Notes under the pieces: generated by a model
What the model was told of the DNA's origin: nothing
The model's input: the letters and a program-made list of their open reading frames with translations, nothing else
The model's database searches: none
Translations under genes and position numbers: made by a program
Part shown: positions 5,766 to 12,252 of the stretch, one piece after another
Position numbering within the stretch: position 1 is the first letter of the stretch
Layout: the number at the start of each line of letters is the position of its first letter
Assembly (NCBI GenBank): GCA_021647765.1
Contig: JAKIUD010000083.1
Span: 1-12,252, forward strand
Direction: 5' to 3'
Source of the DNA: Desulfuromusa sp.
Lineage (GTDB): Bacteria > Desulfobacterota > Desulfuromonadia > Desulfuromonadales > Geopsychrobacteraceae
DNA: 12,252 nucleotides

Positions 5766-7040
5766 TCAGAAACTATATCTGAGACCGGCATAGACGTTGG
5801 AGTTATCTTCCAATTGGGCAAAAAAGGTATGGGCATCAGACCCACCGAACAAGTTTCCGCCAGTGGTCAGTAACCAGTTGTCAGTCAGCTTATAGCGTAA
5901 ATTGGGCCGCAGATAGTAATCTTGATCGCTCGGAGACCAGTAGCTGAACAGGCTTAAAGTCAAAGTCTGTTGCAGCAGCAGCTTGGTCAGGCGCAGGGTC
6001 AAGACCTGACGGTACTCATCGCGGGCCGGCTGTTCTGTGGGCAGACTGGAACGGTAATTGTCGTAGTTTAGGAGCTGTTCAACGTAGAACTGGGCACCGG
6101 CGGTCAGCTCCCTAGCCAGCTCTCGCTCATAGCCGACCAGATAGCGCATCTCGCTATTCGGTTGCAAGGGGTCGTCACCGTCTCGGTCATCGCGCGAATC
6201 ATAGAAACCAATTTCCAGATTATAGATCCCACCTTGCAACGGTCCACGCAGGCTGGCACCATAGCTGTTCAGACGCGGTGAAATCGCCCGTCGGCTATTC
6301 AAATCATAACCAACCGGGCGCTTCCAGAAGCCGCGGTAAGCGTAGAGTGCCACTTCATAAGCAGCAATACTCTTCGACAACCGCAGTGCCAGCTCGTAAT
6401 CCTTGAACCACTCATCTGGCTGATCAGCGTCAATCACCGCATCCCGTCCGGCAATCCGACCGCGGTTCGGGTTCCAGTAGGAGAGCCGCTCACCACTTAA
6501 ATAGCGATCGCTGTCGAAACGCGGCGTCAGAGCCAGGTCGATGGTTGCCCACTCGGGAAACAAACTGACCAGAATCGCATCGGAAGGTGCTTTCAAATAT
6601 TCTTCGTCGCGGCCGATAAAAAAAGACTGCCAGTCTTTCGGGAACAGGTCGTTGATAAATAGCAGGTCGCCAGTTCCCCAGGTGAGGATTTGCCGACCAA
6701 CTTTAACATCACTGTAGTCGGTCGGAGAAAAAAGCAGGTTCGCTTCACGTAGGTCGAAAAATCCATCACCATTCTCCAGATCGATGCCCTGATCATCAGC
6801 GATATCATCAGCAACAAAATCGCCCCGCAGCTGTAGAGTAGAAGTCTCAAACTGATGGCTGTAGTCGAGCTGTAGCCGAGCCTCGAGCAAGCTGGTATCC
6901 CGCTGATAGTTGTCATTCTGCAATCGAGTGCCACCGCGCAGGTCAAAAAAGCCGTGCAGATCAACCAACTGCGGCAGCTGTGCAGCGTAGAGCTGAGCAG
7001 GGATCAGCAACAGAAAGAAAATTCCAATTCGCAACATCAT
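5766..7040 (-). CDS. Outer-membrane beta-barrel protein of an MMPL export operon (DUF1302-like)
   Basis: A 424-residue protein with signal peptide MMLRIGIFFLLLIPAQLYAAQ. It then shows many alternating amphipathic strands (ARLQLDYSH; TLQLRGDFVAD; VKVGRQILTWGTGD) and ends in YAGLRYSF; the terminal Phe is the usual outer-membrane assembly signal. The GRQxLTWGTGD...LFPKDW stretch resembles DUF1302 or alginate-export-like barrels that accompany MMPL transporters. It overlaps the operon tightly: five bases separate it from the LolA-like gene, whose stop TAG runs directly into GGGGGG and two adjacent ATGs (7040 and 7037, either usable). Likely it provides the outer-membrane end of a lipid or hydrophobic-compound route; the substrate is unknown. 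Confidence 0.8.
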   Translation of the reverse strand: MMLRIGIFFLLLIPAQLYAAQLPQLVDLHGFFDLRGGTRLQNDNYQRDTSLLEARLQLDYSHQFETSTLQLRGDFVADDIADDQGIDLENGDGFFDLREANLLFSPTDYSDVKVGRQILTWGTGDLLFINDLFPKDWQSFFIGRDEEYLKAPSDAILVSLFPEWATIDLALTPRFDSDRYLSGERLSYWNPNRGRIAGRDAVIDADQPDEWFKDYELALRLSKSIAAYEVALYAYRGFWKRPVGYDLNSRRAISPRLNSYGASLRGPLQGGIYNLEIGFYDSRDDRDGDDPLQPNSEMRYLVGYERELARELTAGAQFYVEQLLNYDNYRSSLPTEQPARDEYRQVLTLRLTKLLLQQTLTLSLFSYWSPSDQDYYLRPNLRYKLTDNWLLTTGGNLFGGSDAHTFFAQLEDNSNVYAGLRYSF

Positions 7041-7045
7041 CCCCC

Positions 7046-7822
7046 CTACCTGCCGATTTCCCGTGGTGGACGGCGCAGGAAACGTTCGGTGAAAATACGC
7101 GGGTTCAGACCGATATCGTAACGGATATTGCTAAACCGATTGAGGGTACTGGTTCCGCTCCGCAAGTCGCTAGCCTTAGCTTCGACCACCGTTGGGTAGC
7201 CATCCACCACCTCAACCTTGACGGCCTCTACCTGCCGGTAAGCCTGCCCCTGACGGTCATAATAGACCGCTTTGAGCGGCAAAAAATTCTGCTTATCGAT
7301 CCACACCTGATACCAGGCAAACTCAACGGAATCGGGATCTTTCGGTTCGTTGCGCAACAGGTAGGCGTTATCTGTCTCTTCGACCAGCTGATGATTATCT
7401 TCTGTGGTACTGCGTCCTGAGACATCTTCATAAAAGAAATCGGAACCGACAAAACTGGTTCGTTTATCTCCTGGGGCAATCCGCTTTTTCAGATTCAGTG
7501 CCGGCAACCAGAGCCAACGGTCATCATCCCGATCACTGTTTTTCCAGACCAGAAACACCATTTTGCGAACATCGGCGGGAGCTTTGAAATAAACGTAGAA
7601 TTTCTGATCCTCCCCCTTGTCGGTCAGCCGCAGAATAGTGAACTGACGGTTGCGGGTCGAACCGTCAGGGGCTGTGATTGTCATATTAACATCGGCCCGG
7701 CCATCTTTGCCTGCATAATAAGAGGCCAGGTTAGCTTTTGTGACGATCTCATCAGCGGAAAGTGCGGCCATGGTCAGGGTCGGTAGTAATAACAATAGCA
7801 GTAACAGCAGTAACTTTTTCAT
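7046..7822 (-). CDS. LolA-like outer membrane lipoprotein-sorting protein (TP0789-type)
   Basis: A 258-residue periplasmic protein with a Leu-rich signal peptide ending TMA. Seen motifs are ADEIVTKANLASYY near the mature N-terminus, then RWLWLPALNLKKRI and SFVGSDFFYEDV, which are characteristic of the TP0789/LolA-like family. These proteins adopt a half-barrel that carries lipid or acyl groups across the periplasm. In similar operons they are paired with an MMPL transporter, as here: the MMPL gene stops three bases before this ATG, and the ribosome binding site AAAGGAGC lies inside its end, so translation is likely coupled. It probably hands a lipid-like cargo from the MMPL pump towards the outer membrane; the cargo cannot be named. 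Confidence 0.85.
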   Translation of the reverse strand: MKKLLLLLLLLLLPTLTMAALSADEIVTKANLASYYAGKDGRADVNMTITAPDGSTRNRQFTILRLTDKGEDQKFYVYFKAPADVRKMVFLVWKNSDRDDDRWLWLPALNLKKRIAPGDKRTSFVGSDFFYEDVSGRSTTEDNHQLVEETDNAYLLRNEPKDPDSVEFAWYQVWIDKQNFLPLKAVYYDRQGQAYRQVEAVKVEVVDGYPTVVEAKASDLRSGTSTLNRFSNIRYDIGLNPRIFTERFLRRPPREIGR

Positions 7823-7825
7823 ATC

Positions 7826-10768
7826 TCAGCTCCTTTTGACTTTATTTTCCAGTAGTTTCCCTGCCAGCGGCGTCAGCAATGCAGAGAGGATGAACAGGGT
7901 CGACAACCAGCTGATTGCCATAATCGTGGCGAGGAAGAACCCGACCGTATTGTAAGGCACCAGTGGTGCCAGCAACAGAGGGGTAAAGCCGACCGAAATA
8001 ATGATGGCATTGCGGCTGATAGCCAGAGCCGGCTCTTTGAACATCTCCACGCTAGCTGTTTTCCAACTGCCGTGTTTCCGGGTCAGTTCTCGGGAGCGTT
8101 GGAGAAAGTGAATAGCAAAGTCAACCGACAGCCCAAGAGTCAGCGAGGAGAGGACTGCCACCGGCATGTCATAATCTTTCCCTGCCCAGCCAATAATGCC
8201 GTAAATCAGGATGATGGTAAAAGAGAGTGGAACCATTGCCAGCAGACCGAACCACAACGACCGGAACAGCAGGATCATCATCAGCAGCACAACGATAAAG
8301 CTGCCGATAAGGGAGGAGAGCATTCCCGTCACCATCCGCTCTTGCCAGACGGTGTTCAGGTAGGTCAGCCCGGCCCATTCAAATTTTACTGGCAGCGGCG
8401 GCGGGTTGTCAATGACGTAGCGATCGACCATCTTGATGACCGTCTCCATATCTTTATTGTCGCCGCTGGTCAACTGTACCCAGATATTGGCCTGCTGATA
8501 ATCACGGGTCACCAGATGAAACAAACTGTCTTTCTTTTTGGTTCCTTCCAATTGAGTGAACACCTGACCGATAGCGGCAATACTGTTCGGTACCGAAAAG
8601 TTCTGCTGATTGATATCGGCACCAAGATCCTGCCGATACTGCAGTTCGAAACTAGCTTTCTGCAAGGCATCGACCAGACTAGAGCTTTTACCGACCACCG
8701 AAACCTTGCTCAATTGCTGCTGAAACTGTTTGATCCAGTTGAGCAATGCTGGTTGCTTAAAGGCCGGAGCCAGTAGTTTGATTTCCGCAGTGTCGACCAG
8801 CTGTCGATAGCTGAAGCTAGCTTCTTGATCGGCGATCTGCAGCGCAGCATCAAGCAGTTTCTCCCCCTGTAATTTGGAGGACAGCGGTTGCAGCAGTTGA
8901 TCGAGTCGTTGTGGAGTGAACTGCCCGCTTTTCTGCAGTTGCCGCCGCAGATCGGTTAGCGTGAGCCCTGCAGAATCAAGATAGGCCAGTTCATCGGCCA
9001 AAGCGGGCCAGGCACTGTTGTACTGCTGATCAAAATCACTCGCCAGCTGTCGCAACTGCTGTAAGGTCTGCTCGACCGAAATGGACGGACTGAAACGTTG
9101 CAGCTGTTTACTGAACTGCACCGCTGCTGCGGAGGAGTTCTGCTGTGAGAGACTGAGATTCTGGCTGACGGCTCTCAGCAGGGTCTTGCTGGAAACCTGC
9201 GGCGGCTCCACTGCCAAAGTCAGATAGGCAGTGTAGGTTCCGCCGAAATGTTGATTGAGAATTCGGTCAGCAACCCGCAGTTGATGATCTTTGGCGAACC
9301 ACTTGACCGGGTTGTCATTAACCGAAATGCGGGTAATACCGACCAGGGCAACAATCAGAGCAGAGATACTGACCAGCAGAATTATCTTCCAGTGCCGGGA
9401 GCTGAACAGTCCGAGCTTACTCAGGCTGTTAGCCAGCACAGAACCGCCACTCTGTTTGTTTGCAACTGCAGTAGCATCGATAGCATCAAGGGTTTTTTGC
9501 GGGATGCAGAGCAGGATATAAGCCGGAACTAAAGTCATCGACAGCAGCCAGGCCAGTGCAACTCCAAAAGCGACATGTAAACCGAAGATCTGCACCGGTG
9601 GAATCGGGGCAAACGCGAGGGAGCCAAAACCGACGATGGTGGTCAGGGAAGTGTAGAGCATCGGCGTGAACAGATGGCCGATGACCTGTCGCAAGGTTTC
9701 CGAACGATCGCGGTATTTCGGATAACTGTCGTAGAACTCACTGAGAATATGAACCGAATCGGCGACTGCAATTGGCATCAGGAAGATGGCGATCATCGAA
9801 CTCATGATATGAACATCAAAACCGAGGCCGATCAGCAGCCCCATAGTACAGATCACGCTAATGACCGCAACCAGTAGCGGAGCAACAATGAGAGAGAAAC
9901 GCTTGAAAAACAGCAGCATCAACAGGCCAATAGCGAGCATCGCCAGTGGTGCCGATTCCGCCATCTGTACCAACATCTCAACCCCGAAGGTATCTTCGGC
10001 GACCGGCAACCCGGTGACGTAGACCTGATCCTCCTTCGGCCAGTCGGTGGTCAGGGTTTTCACCAGGTTGGCAACATTGTAGCTGAAGGTTTTACTGCGC
10101 AGCGGCAGGTAAATAGCGATCGCTTTGCCATCTTCAGCGGCCAAAGTGCCACGATAGAGGGGATTATTCAGAGCCAGATCGCGAATTTTCAGGGCTTCTG
10201 CACGGGTCGTTGGAGCTTTTTCCATCAGGTAATCGAGCCGCAGGGCACCGAGCTCCGCCTGCTGCAGACTATCGACAAAACTGGGGCTGATAATCTCCGG
10301 AGCGATGATAGCACTGCGACCCTGCTCATCAAACAGGCGGTTCGGATCGGCGTTGAAAGCCAAATTGAAAACTTGGCGAACTTTCGAGGTTGGGGTCATC
10401 TCGAGAGTCAAAAGCGGATCGCTGAGCCGGTCTCCAGAGACTACCTGCGGCAGCCCTTCCGCGGACTGTTGTAGAGAGTAGAGTTGCTGACTCAGTTTGT
10501 GCAGACGTTGCAGAGTGGCGACGTTGAAAACCCCGTCCGGATTCTGCTCGTTGACCACCCCGGCGATGACAAAATCGTAAAGAGCGAAGCGCTCTTTGAC
10601 AACGTTATGAAAGATCCGCACCGGTTCATCGGCGGCCAGCATGTTCTGCGGATCGTTATCAAACTTGACCTTGGGAAACTGGCTGGCGAACAGCACAGTC
10701 GCAATCAGGATCAGCAGCAGGATCAGGCGCGGAAAGCGAATACTTAGATTGGTCAGCCAGAGTTTCAT
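7826..10768 (-). CDS. MMPL/RND superfamily transporter
   Basis: A 980-residue inner-membrane transporter of the MMPL (RND) type. One N-terminal membrane helix (RLILLLILIATVLFA) precedes a large periplasmic loop. A block of five or so helices at about 275-425 includes IFLMPIAVADSVHILSEFYD. A second lone helix near 470 and a long Gln/Leu-rich, largely helical periplasmic domain follow. A second helix block near the C-terminus has SSLTLGLSVDFAIHFLQRSREL. The acidic residues in those two fourth-helix motifs (AD and VD) are the usual proton-relay positions. Such pumps export lipids or hydrophobic molecules using proton motive force. I chose ATG 10768 because GGGGGA lies about eight bases upstream; ATG 10783 has no ribosome binding site. 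It is the first gene of a four-gene operon. Confidence 0.9.
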   Translation of the reverse strand: MKLWLTNLSIRFPRLILLLILIATVLFASQFPKVKFDNDPQNMLAADEPVRIFHNVVKERFALYDFVIAGVVNEQNPDGVFNVATLQRLHKLSQQLYSLQQSAEGLPQVVSGDRLSDPLLTLEMTPTSKVRQVFNLAFNADPNRLFDEQGRSAIIAPEIISPSFVDSLQQAELGALRLDYLMEKAPTTRAEALKIRDLALNNPLYRGTLAAEDGKAIAIYLPLRSKTFSYNVANLVKTLTTDWPKEDQVYVTGLPVAEDTFGVEMLVQMAESAPLAMLAIGLLMLLFFKRFSLIVAPLLVAVISVICTMGLLIGLGFDVHIMSSMIAIFLMPIAVADSVHILSEFYDSYPKYRDRSETLRQVIGHLFTPMLYTSLTTIVGFGSLAFAPIPPVQIFGLHVAFGVALAWLLSMTLVPAYILLCIPQKTLDAIDATAVANKQSGGSVLANSLSKLGLFSSRHWKIILLVSISALIVALVGITRISVNDNPVKWFAKDHQLRVADRILNQHFGGTYTAYLTLAVEPPQVSSKTLLRAVSQNLSLSQQNSSAAAVQFSKQLQRFSPSISVEQTLQQLRQLASDFDQQYNSAWPALADELAYLDSAGLTLTDLRRQLQKSGQFTPQRLDQLLQPLSSKLQGEKLLDAALQIADQEASFSYRQLVDTAEIKLLAPAFKQPALLNWIKQFQQQLSKVSVVGKSSSLVDALQKASFELQYRQDLGADINQQNFSVPNSIAAIGQVFTQLEGTKKKDSLFHLVTRDYQQANIWVQLTSGDNKDMETVIKMVDRYVIDNPPPLPVKFEWAGLTYLNTVWQERMVTGMLSSLIGSFIVVLLMMILLFRSLWFGLLAMVPLSFTIILIYGIIGWAGKDYDMPVAVLSSLTLGLSVDFAIHFLQRSRELTRKHGSWKTASVEMFKEPALAISRNAIIISVGFTPLLLAPLVPYNTVGFFLATIMAISWLSTLFILSALLTPLAGKLLENKVKRS

Positions 10769-10826
10769 TCGATGTTCCCCCATAGGGATATAAGAAAGTT
10801 GTACCGGTTACCTTAACAGATCTTTC

Positions 10827-10842
10827 CGGTTTTATACCAATG
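10827..10842 (-). promoter_or_regulatory. Possible extended -10 promoter for the MMPL operon
   Basis: The minus strand carries TTGGTATAAAA about 65 bases upstream of the MMPL start. TGG-TATAAA fits an extended -10 element. No good -35 is seen at 17 bases. It lies beyond the stem-loop that ends the preceding unit, so the MMPL operon needs a promoter here, but this particular assignment is weak. Confidence 0.3.
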
Positions 10843-10878
10843 ACAATAAATTGTTGCTTGATAAAGTTGTTTTATTGG

Positions 10879-10913
10879 CCGGTCAGGGATACCGTTGTTA
10901 TACCCCTGACCGG
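10879..10913 (-). terminator. Stem-loop terminator of the Met-rich protein unit
   Basis: CCGGTCAGGGATA and TACCCCTGACCGG form a 13-base stem with a single mismatch around a loop of about nine bases, placed 31 bases after the stop at 10944. On the minus strand it is followed by CCAATAAAACAACTTT, so the T tract is weak. The stem strength and position still support termination or at least 3'-end protection. Confidence 0.6.
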
Positions 10914-10943
10914 AAATGGATCAATTCTGGGCTTAGAAAGCCG

Positions 10944-11288
10944 CTATCTACCGGTATTGACATCAACACCGTTACCCTGATTCATCATGTTGTTCTGATT
11001 TGAACTGCCTTGATTCATCATATTGCCACGGTTGCCAAAAGCACCTTGATTCTGGCAGTGCTGAAAATTTGCATTCCTATGGTTTTCGCTGTTCCCTTGA
11101 TATCTTGGACAGTTGGTGTTGCCTTGCTGGTTCATCATGCTGCCATTATTCCTCTGGTTTATCATATTGCCACCATTTCCCTGGTTCATCATGCCGCCGT
11201 ATTGTGCAGCCATACCGACTGAGACAAATGCTGCAAAAACCAGAGCGAGAGTCACGGTCGTCACTTTAAGAGTGTTTGATTTAGTCAT
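10944..11288 (-). CDS. Secreted Met/Asn-rich repeat protein (MMNQ repeats)
   Basis: A 114-residue protein with a clear signal peptide (LALVFAAFVSVGMA, cut near residue 27). The mature part is low-complexity and made of repeats: MMNQGN, MINQRN, MMNQQGN, MMNQGS and MMNQGN, joined by Gly/Asn, with two Cys (CPRYQ; HCQNQ) and several His. Paired methionines are known soft-metal ligands in periplasmic copper proteins, so Cu(I) or Ag(I) binding is plausible; this is an inference from composition. No family is recognised. It is third in the sigma-54 unit, 30 bases after the zinc-ribbon gene, with AAAGGAGC before ATG 11288, and is followed by a stem-loop. Confidence 0.75.
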   Translation of the reverse strand: MTKSNTLKVTTVTLALVFAAFVSVGMAAQYGGMMNQGNGGNMINQRNNGSMMNQQGNTNCPRYQGNSENHRNANFQHCQNQGAFGNRGNMMNQGSSNQNNMMNQGNGVDVNTGR

Positions 11289-11318
11289 TTTGAGCTCCTT
11301 TTTAAGTTGTGGTTAAAG

Positions 11319-11615
11319 TTACTTGGTTGAAGTTTCCTGCTTTTCGTTACAATGTGGGCAGTATGCCCAATCATGTTCCATCACCCGACTGCAATTGGGG
11401 CAATTGTGTTTTAATGTTTCCCCGCAGTGAGGGCAGCGGAAATAGCTTGCCTGGGTCTCGCCGGAGCACTTTGGACAATGATCCGTTGCGATCACTTGTG
11501 GTTGTTGCCGTCTGAAGAAAAACCAGACTGCGATAAGAACAAGGAGGAAAAAAAATCCCGGCATAAACCACCCCATGTGCCAACCGTTAAAAGTAAAACC
11601 TGCGTCACAAAACAT
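11319..11615 (-). CDS. Membrane-anchored double zinc-ribbon protein
   Basis: A 98-residue protein. A Trp/Phe/Met-rich N-terminus and one membrane helix (GFFFLLVLIAVWFFF, about 20-34) are followed by RR, and then two zinc ribbons made of four CxxC pairs: CPKC, CPHC, CPNC and CPHC (about residues 47-88). The arginines after the helix suggest the ribbons face the cytoplasm. Double zinc-ribbon domains bind structural zinc and are often of unknown partner. The gene begins 11 bases after the stop of the upstream 47-aa peptide, whose TAAGGAG combines stop codon and ribosome binding site, implying coupled translation. A link to envelope stress or metal sensing is an inference. Confidence 0.82.
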   Translation of the reverse strand: MFCDAGFTFNGWHMGWFMPGFFFLLVLIAVWFFFRRQQPQVIATDHCPKCSGETQASYFRCPHCGETLKHNCPNCSRVMEHDWAYCPHCNEKQETSTK

Positions 11616-11626
11616 CTGTCAGCTCC

Positions 11627-11770
11627 TTAATGGCTTGGATGAATAGCTTCTGAATAACTTTGATGATTCTCTGCCATTCCGTAGTGCTCTGATCCTCCCC
11701 AGAATGATCCACTAAAAAGGAAGAACAGCCCGGCGCATAAAACGACAAGTAGTAAGATTGCTTTAGCCAT
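11627..11770 (-). CDS. Small single-span membrane peptide, copy 2 (sigma-54 controlled)
   Basis: A 47-residue peptide, beginning MAKAILLLVVLCAGLFFLFSG and ending in HPSH. It has one hydrophobic segment at about 4-21 and a short polar tail with Trp24, three His-containing positions and HQSYS. It is a paralog of the protein at 5040-5249, and the shared promoter region makes an accidental open frame unlikely. AAAGGAG stands well before ATG 11770, and its stop overlaps the ribosome binding site of the zinc-ribbon gene. It leads the three-gene unit. No family is recognised. Size and topology resemble small stress-induced membrane proteins, but no function can be stated. Confidence 0.78.
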   Translation of the reverse strand: MAKAILLLVVLCAGLFFLFSGSFWGGSEHYGMAENHQSYSEAIHPSH

Positions 11771-11806
11771 GATCTGCTCCTTTGTTTGAAAGTTATCCAT
11801 AAACAG

Positions 11807-11822
11807 AGCAACGGCCGTGCCA
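11807..11822 (-). promoter_or_regulatory. Sigma-54 promoter, copy 2
   Basis: The minus strand reads TGGCACGGCCGTTGCT, with GG and GC ten bases apart, matching the -24/-12 consensus TGGCACG-N4-TTGCT. The start of transcription should be near 11796, 26 bases before the ATG at 11770. It drives the small peptide, zinc-ribbon and Met-rich genes. Confidence 0.87.
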
Positions 11823-11917
11823 TAAATATAACTATCTGATATTGCAGGATTTAACTTTAAACGCTGGCGACAACTGGAAAAATTTTAGACAATAAAAACG
11901 GGAAGAGACAACCTGAT

Positions 11918-11934
11918 TGTCAAAATATTTGACA
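11918..11934. promoter_or_regulatory. Palindromic upstream activator site, copy 2
   Basis: TGTCAAAATATTTGACA is identical to the palindrome at 5397-5413 and lies at the same 96-base distance from the sigma-54 box. It is the likely binding site of the enhancer-binding protein that activates both units. Confidence 0.6.
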
Positions 11935-11987
11935 GTTGAATCATCTGTTTACGAAATATTGGGATAAAGGAGGATAACAGCAAAACT

Positions 11988-12140
11988 GGGACTGTCCCCA
12001 GCTCCATCGGGGGCTGTCCCGAGGATTTGCGGTGCGAACCTGCAGAGATGTTTAACCCGGATTTTGCGGTGCAAACCAGCATTGTTCTTCATGGATCGTA
12101 AACTCTTGGGACAGCCCCCGGTGAAACTGGGGACAGTCCC
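11988..12140. repeat. 153-bp palindromic (BIME/MITE-like) repeat element
   Basis: Two 33-base arms, 11988-12020 and 12108-12140, are inverted copies matching at 30 of 33 positions. Each arm holds a GGGACTGTCCC palindrome, a short linker and a GGGGGCTGTCCC palindrome. The 87 bases between them contain a direct repeat, TTTGCGGTGCGAACC near 12026 and TTTGCGGTGCAAACC near 12064. No frame of note lies inside. The layout is that of paired REP sequences or a non-autonomous element moved in trans. Confidence 0.75.
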
Positions 12141-12252
12141 GTATATGGTCTCCCCCTTAATTGCAAGGTTTTTTTGTCAATGATAACAGGGACAGGATTG
12201 CTGCCGTATATCCGGTCTCTTTATGAGAGATTTTATGATCTCTCGGACCTCG

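Larger units (their letters stand above)
11785..11992. repeat. Direct repeat copy B (duplicated sigma-54 upstream region)
   Basis: Partner of 5264-5471, in the same orientation with an exact 6521-base offset. It spans from just upstream of the small peptide's ribosome binding site to the GGGAC palindrome at 11988. The most conserved part is 11944-11992 (48 of 49 identical), well above the rest. No gene is seen between 11771 and 12252. Confidence 0.9.

Noticed and set aside
8072..8776. Long plus-strand open frame of about 234 codons
   Set aside because: It lies wholly antisense to the MMPL transporter, is rich in His/Gln as expected from complementing that coding sequence, and has no family resemblance.
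11000..11269. Plus-strand frames opposite the MMNQ gene
   Set aside because: They are by-products of the repetitive minus-strand coding sequence; the minus-strand frame has signal peptide, repeats and ribosome binding site.
11988..12140. CRISPR array
   Set aside because: The repeats are inverted and only paired, with no regular spacers and no cas genes.
12142..12252. Open frame(s) entering from the right edge on the minus strand, one ending IRQQSCPCYH at about 12178
   Set aside because: Two frames are open to the edge over this short length and neither resembles a known C-terminus. It could be the end of an upstream gene, but the visible part is too short to support it.

Overview
The window is about 12.25 kb of bacterial DNA in which every convincing gene reads on the minus strand. 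The gene families are a CopA/CueO multicopper oxidase pair, a MerR-type metal sensor, DUF302, DUF2892, an MMPL/RND exporter with a LolA-like partner and an outer-membrane barrel, and sigma-54 promoters. Together they suggest a Gram-negative proteobacterium, most likely of the Desulfuromonas/Geobacter type. That placement is inferred from gene content only.

Layout, right to left in the direction of transcription. (1) 12252-11771 has no convincing gene. It carries a 153-bp palindromic repeat element, then a conserved upstream region with a 17-bp palindrome and a near-perfect sigma-54 promoter. (2) 11770-10944 is a three-gene unit driven by that promoter: a 47-aa membrane peptide, a membrane-anchored double zinc-ribbon protein, and a secreted Met/Asn-rich protein with MMNQ repeats. 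A stem-loop follows. (3) 10768-5538 is a tightly packed operon: MMPL transporter, LolA-like periplasmic protein, outer-membrane barrel, DUF2892 protein. (4) 5477-5040 is a second copy of the sigma-54 promoter region, with a paralogous small membrane peptide behind it. (5) 4907-111 is a metal-resistance operon that starts at a MerR-type promoter (20-bp spacer with an internal dyad). Its genes are a MerR regulator, a DUF302 protein, a CueO-like multicopper oxidase, a SHOCT membrane protein, an NqrM-like Cys-rich membrane protein, and a CopA-like multicopper oxidase. (6) CopA is cut short at about position 120 by what looks like the left end of an IS200/IS605-type element, whose transposase would start at 37 and run off the window.

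The most unusual structure is the pair of matching sigma-54 modules. Positions 5249-5471 and 11770-11992 align at a constant offset of 6521 with no net gap. They share the start codon, the sigma-54 box, a perfect 17-bp palindrome at the same distance upstream, and a 49-bp distal block with a single difference. They precede paralogous small membrane peptides and act as direct repeats around the MMPL operon. A plausible reading is an envelope or metal-stress regulon: an unseen sigma-54 activator turns on small membrane peptides and a Met-rich secreted protein, next to a separately controlled Cu(I) oxidation/sequestration operon. The GC-rich GGGAC/GGGGGC palindromes at the IS-like left edge, at 5467 and at 11988-12140 suggest that related single-strand-transposon or REP-type activity has shaped both ends.
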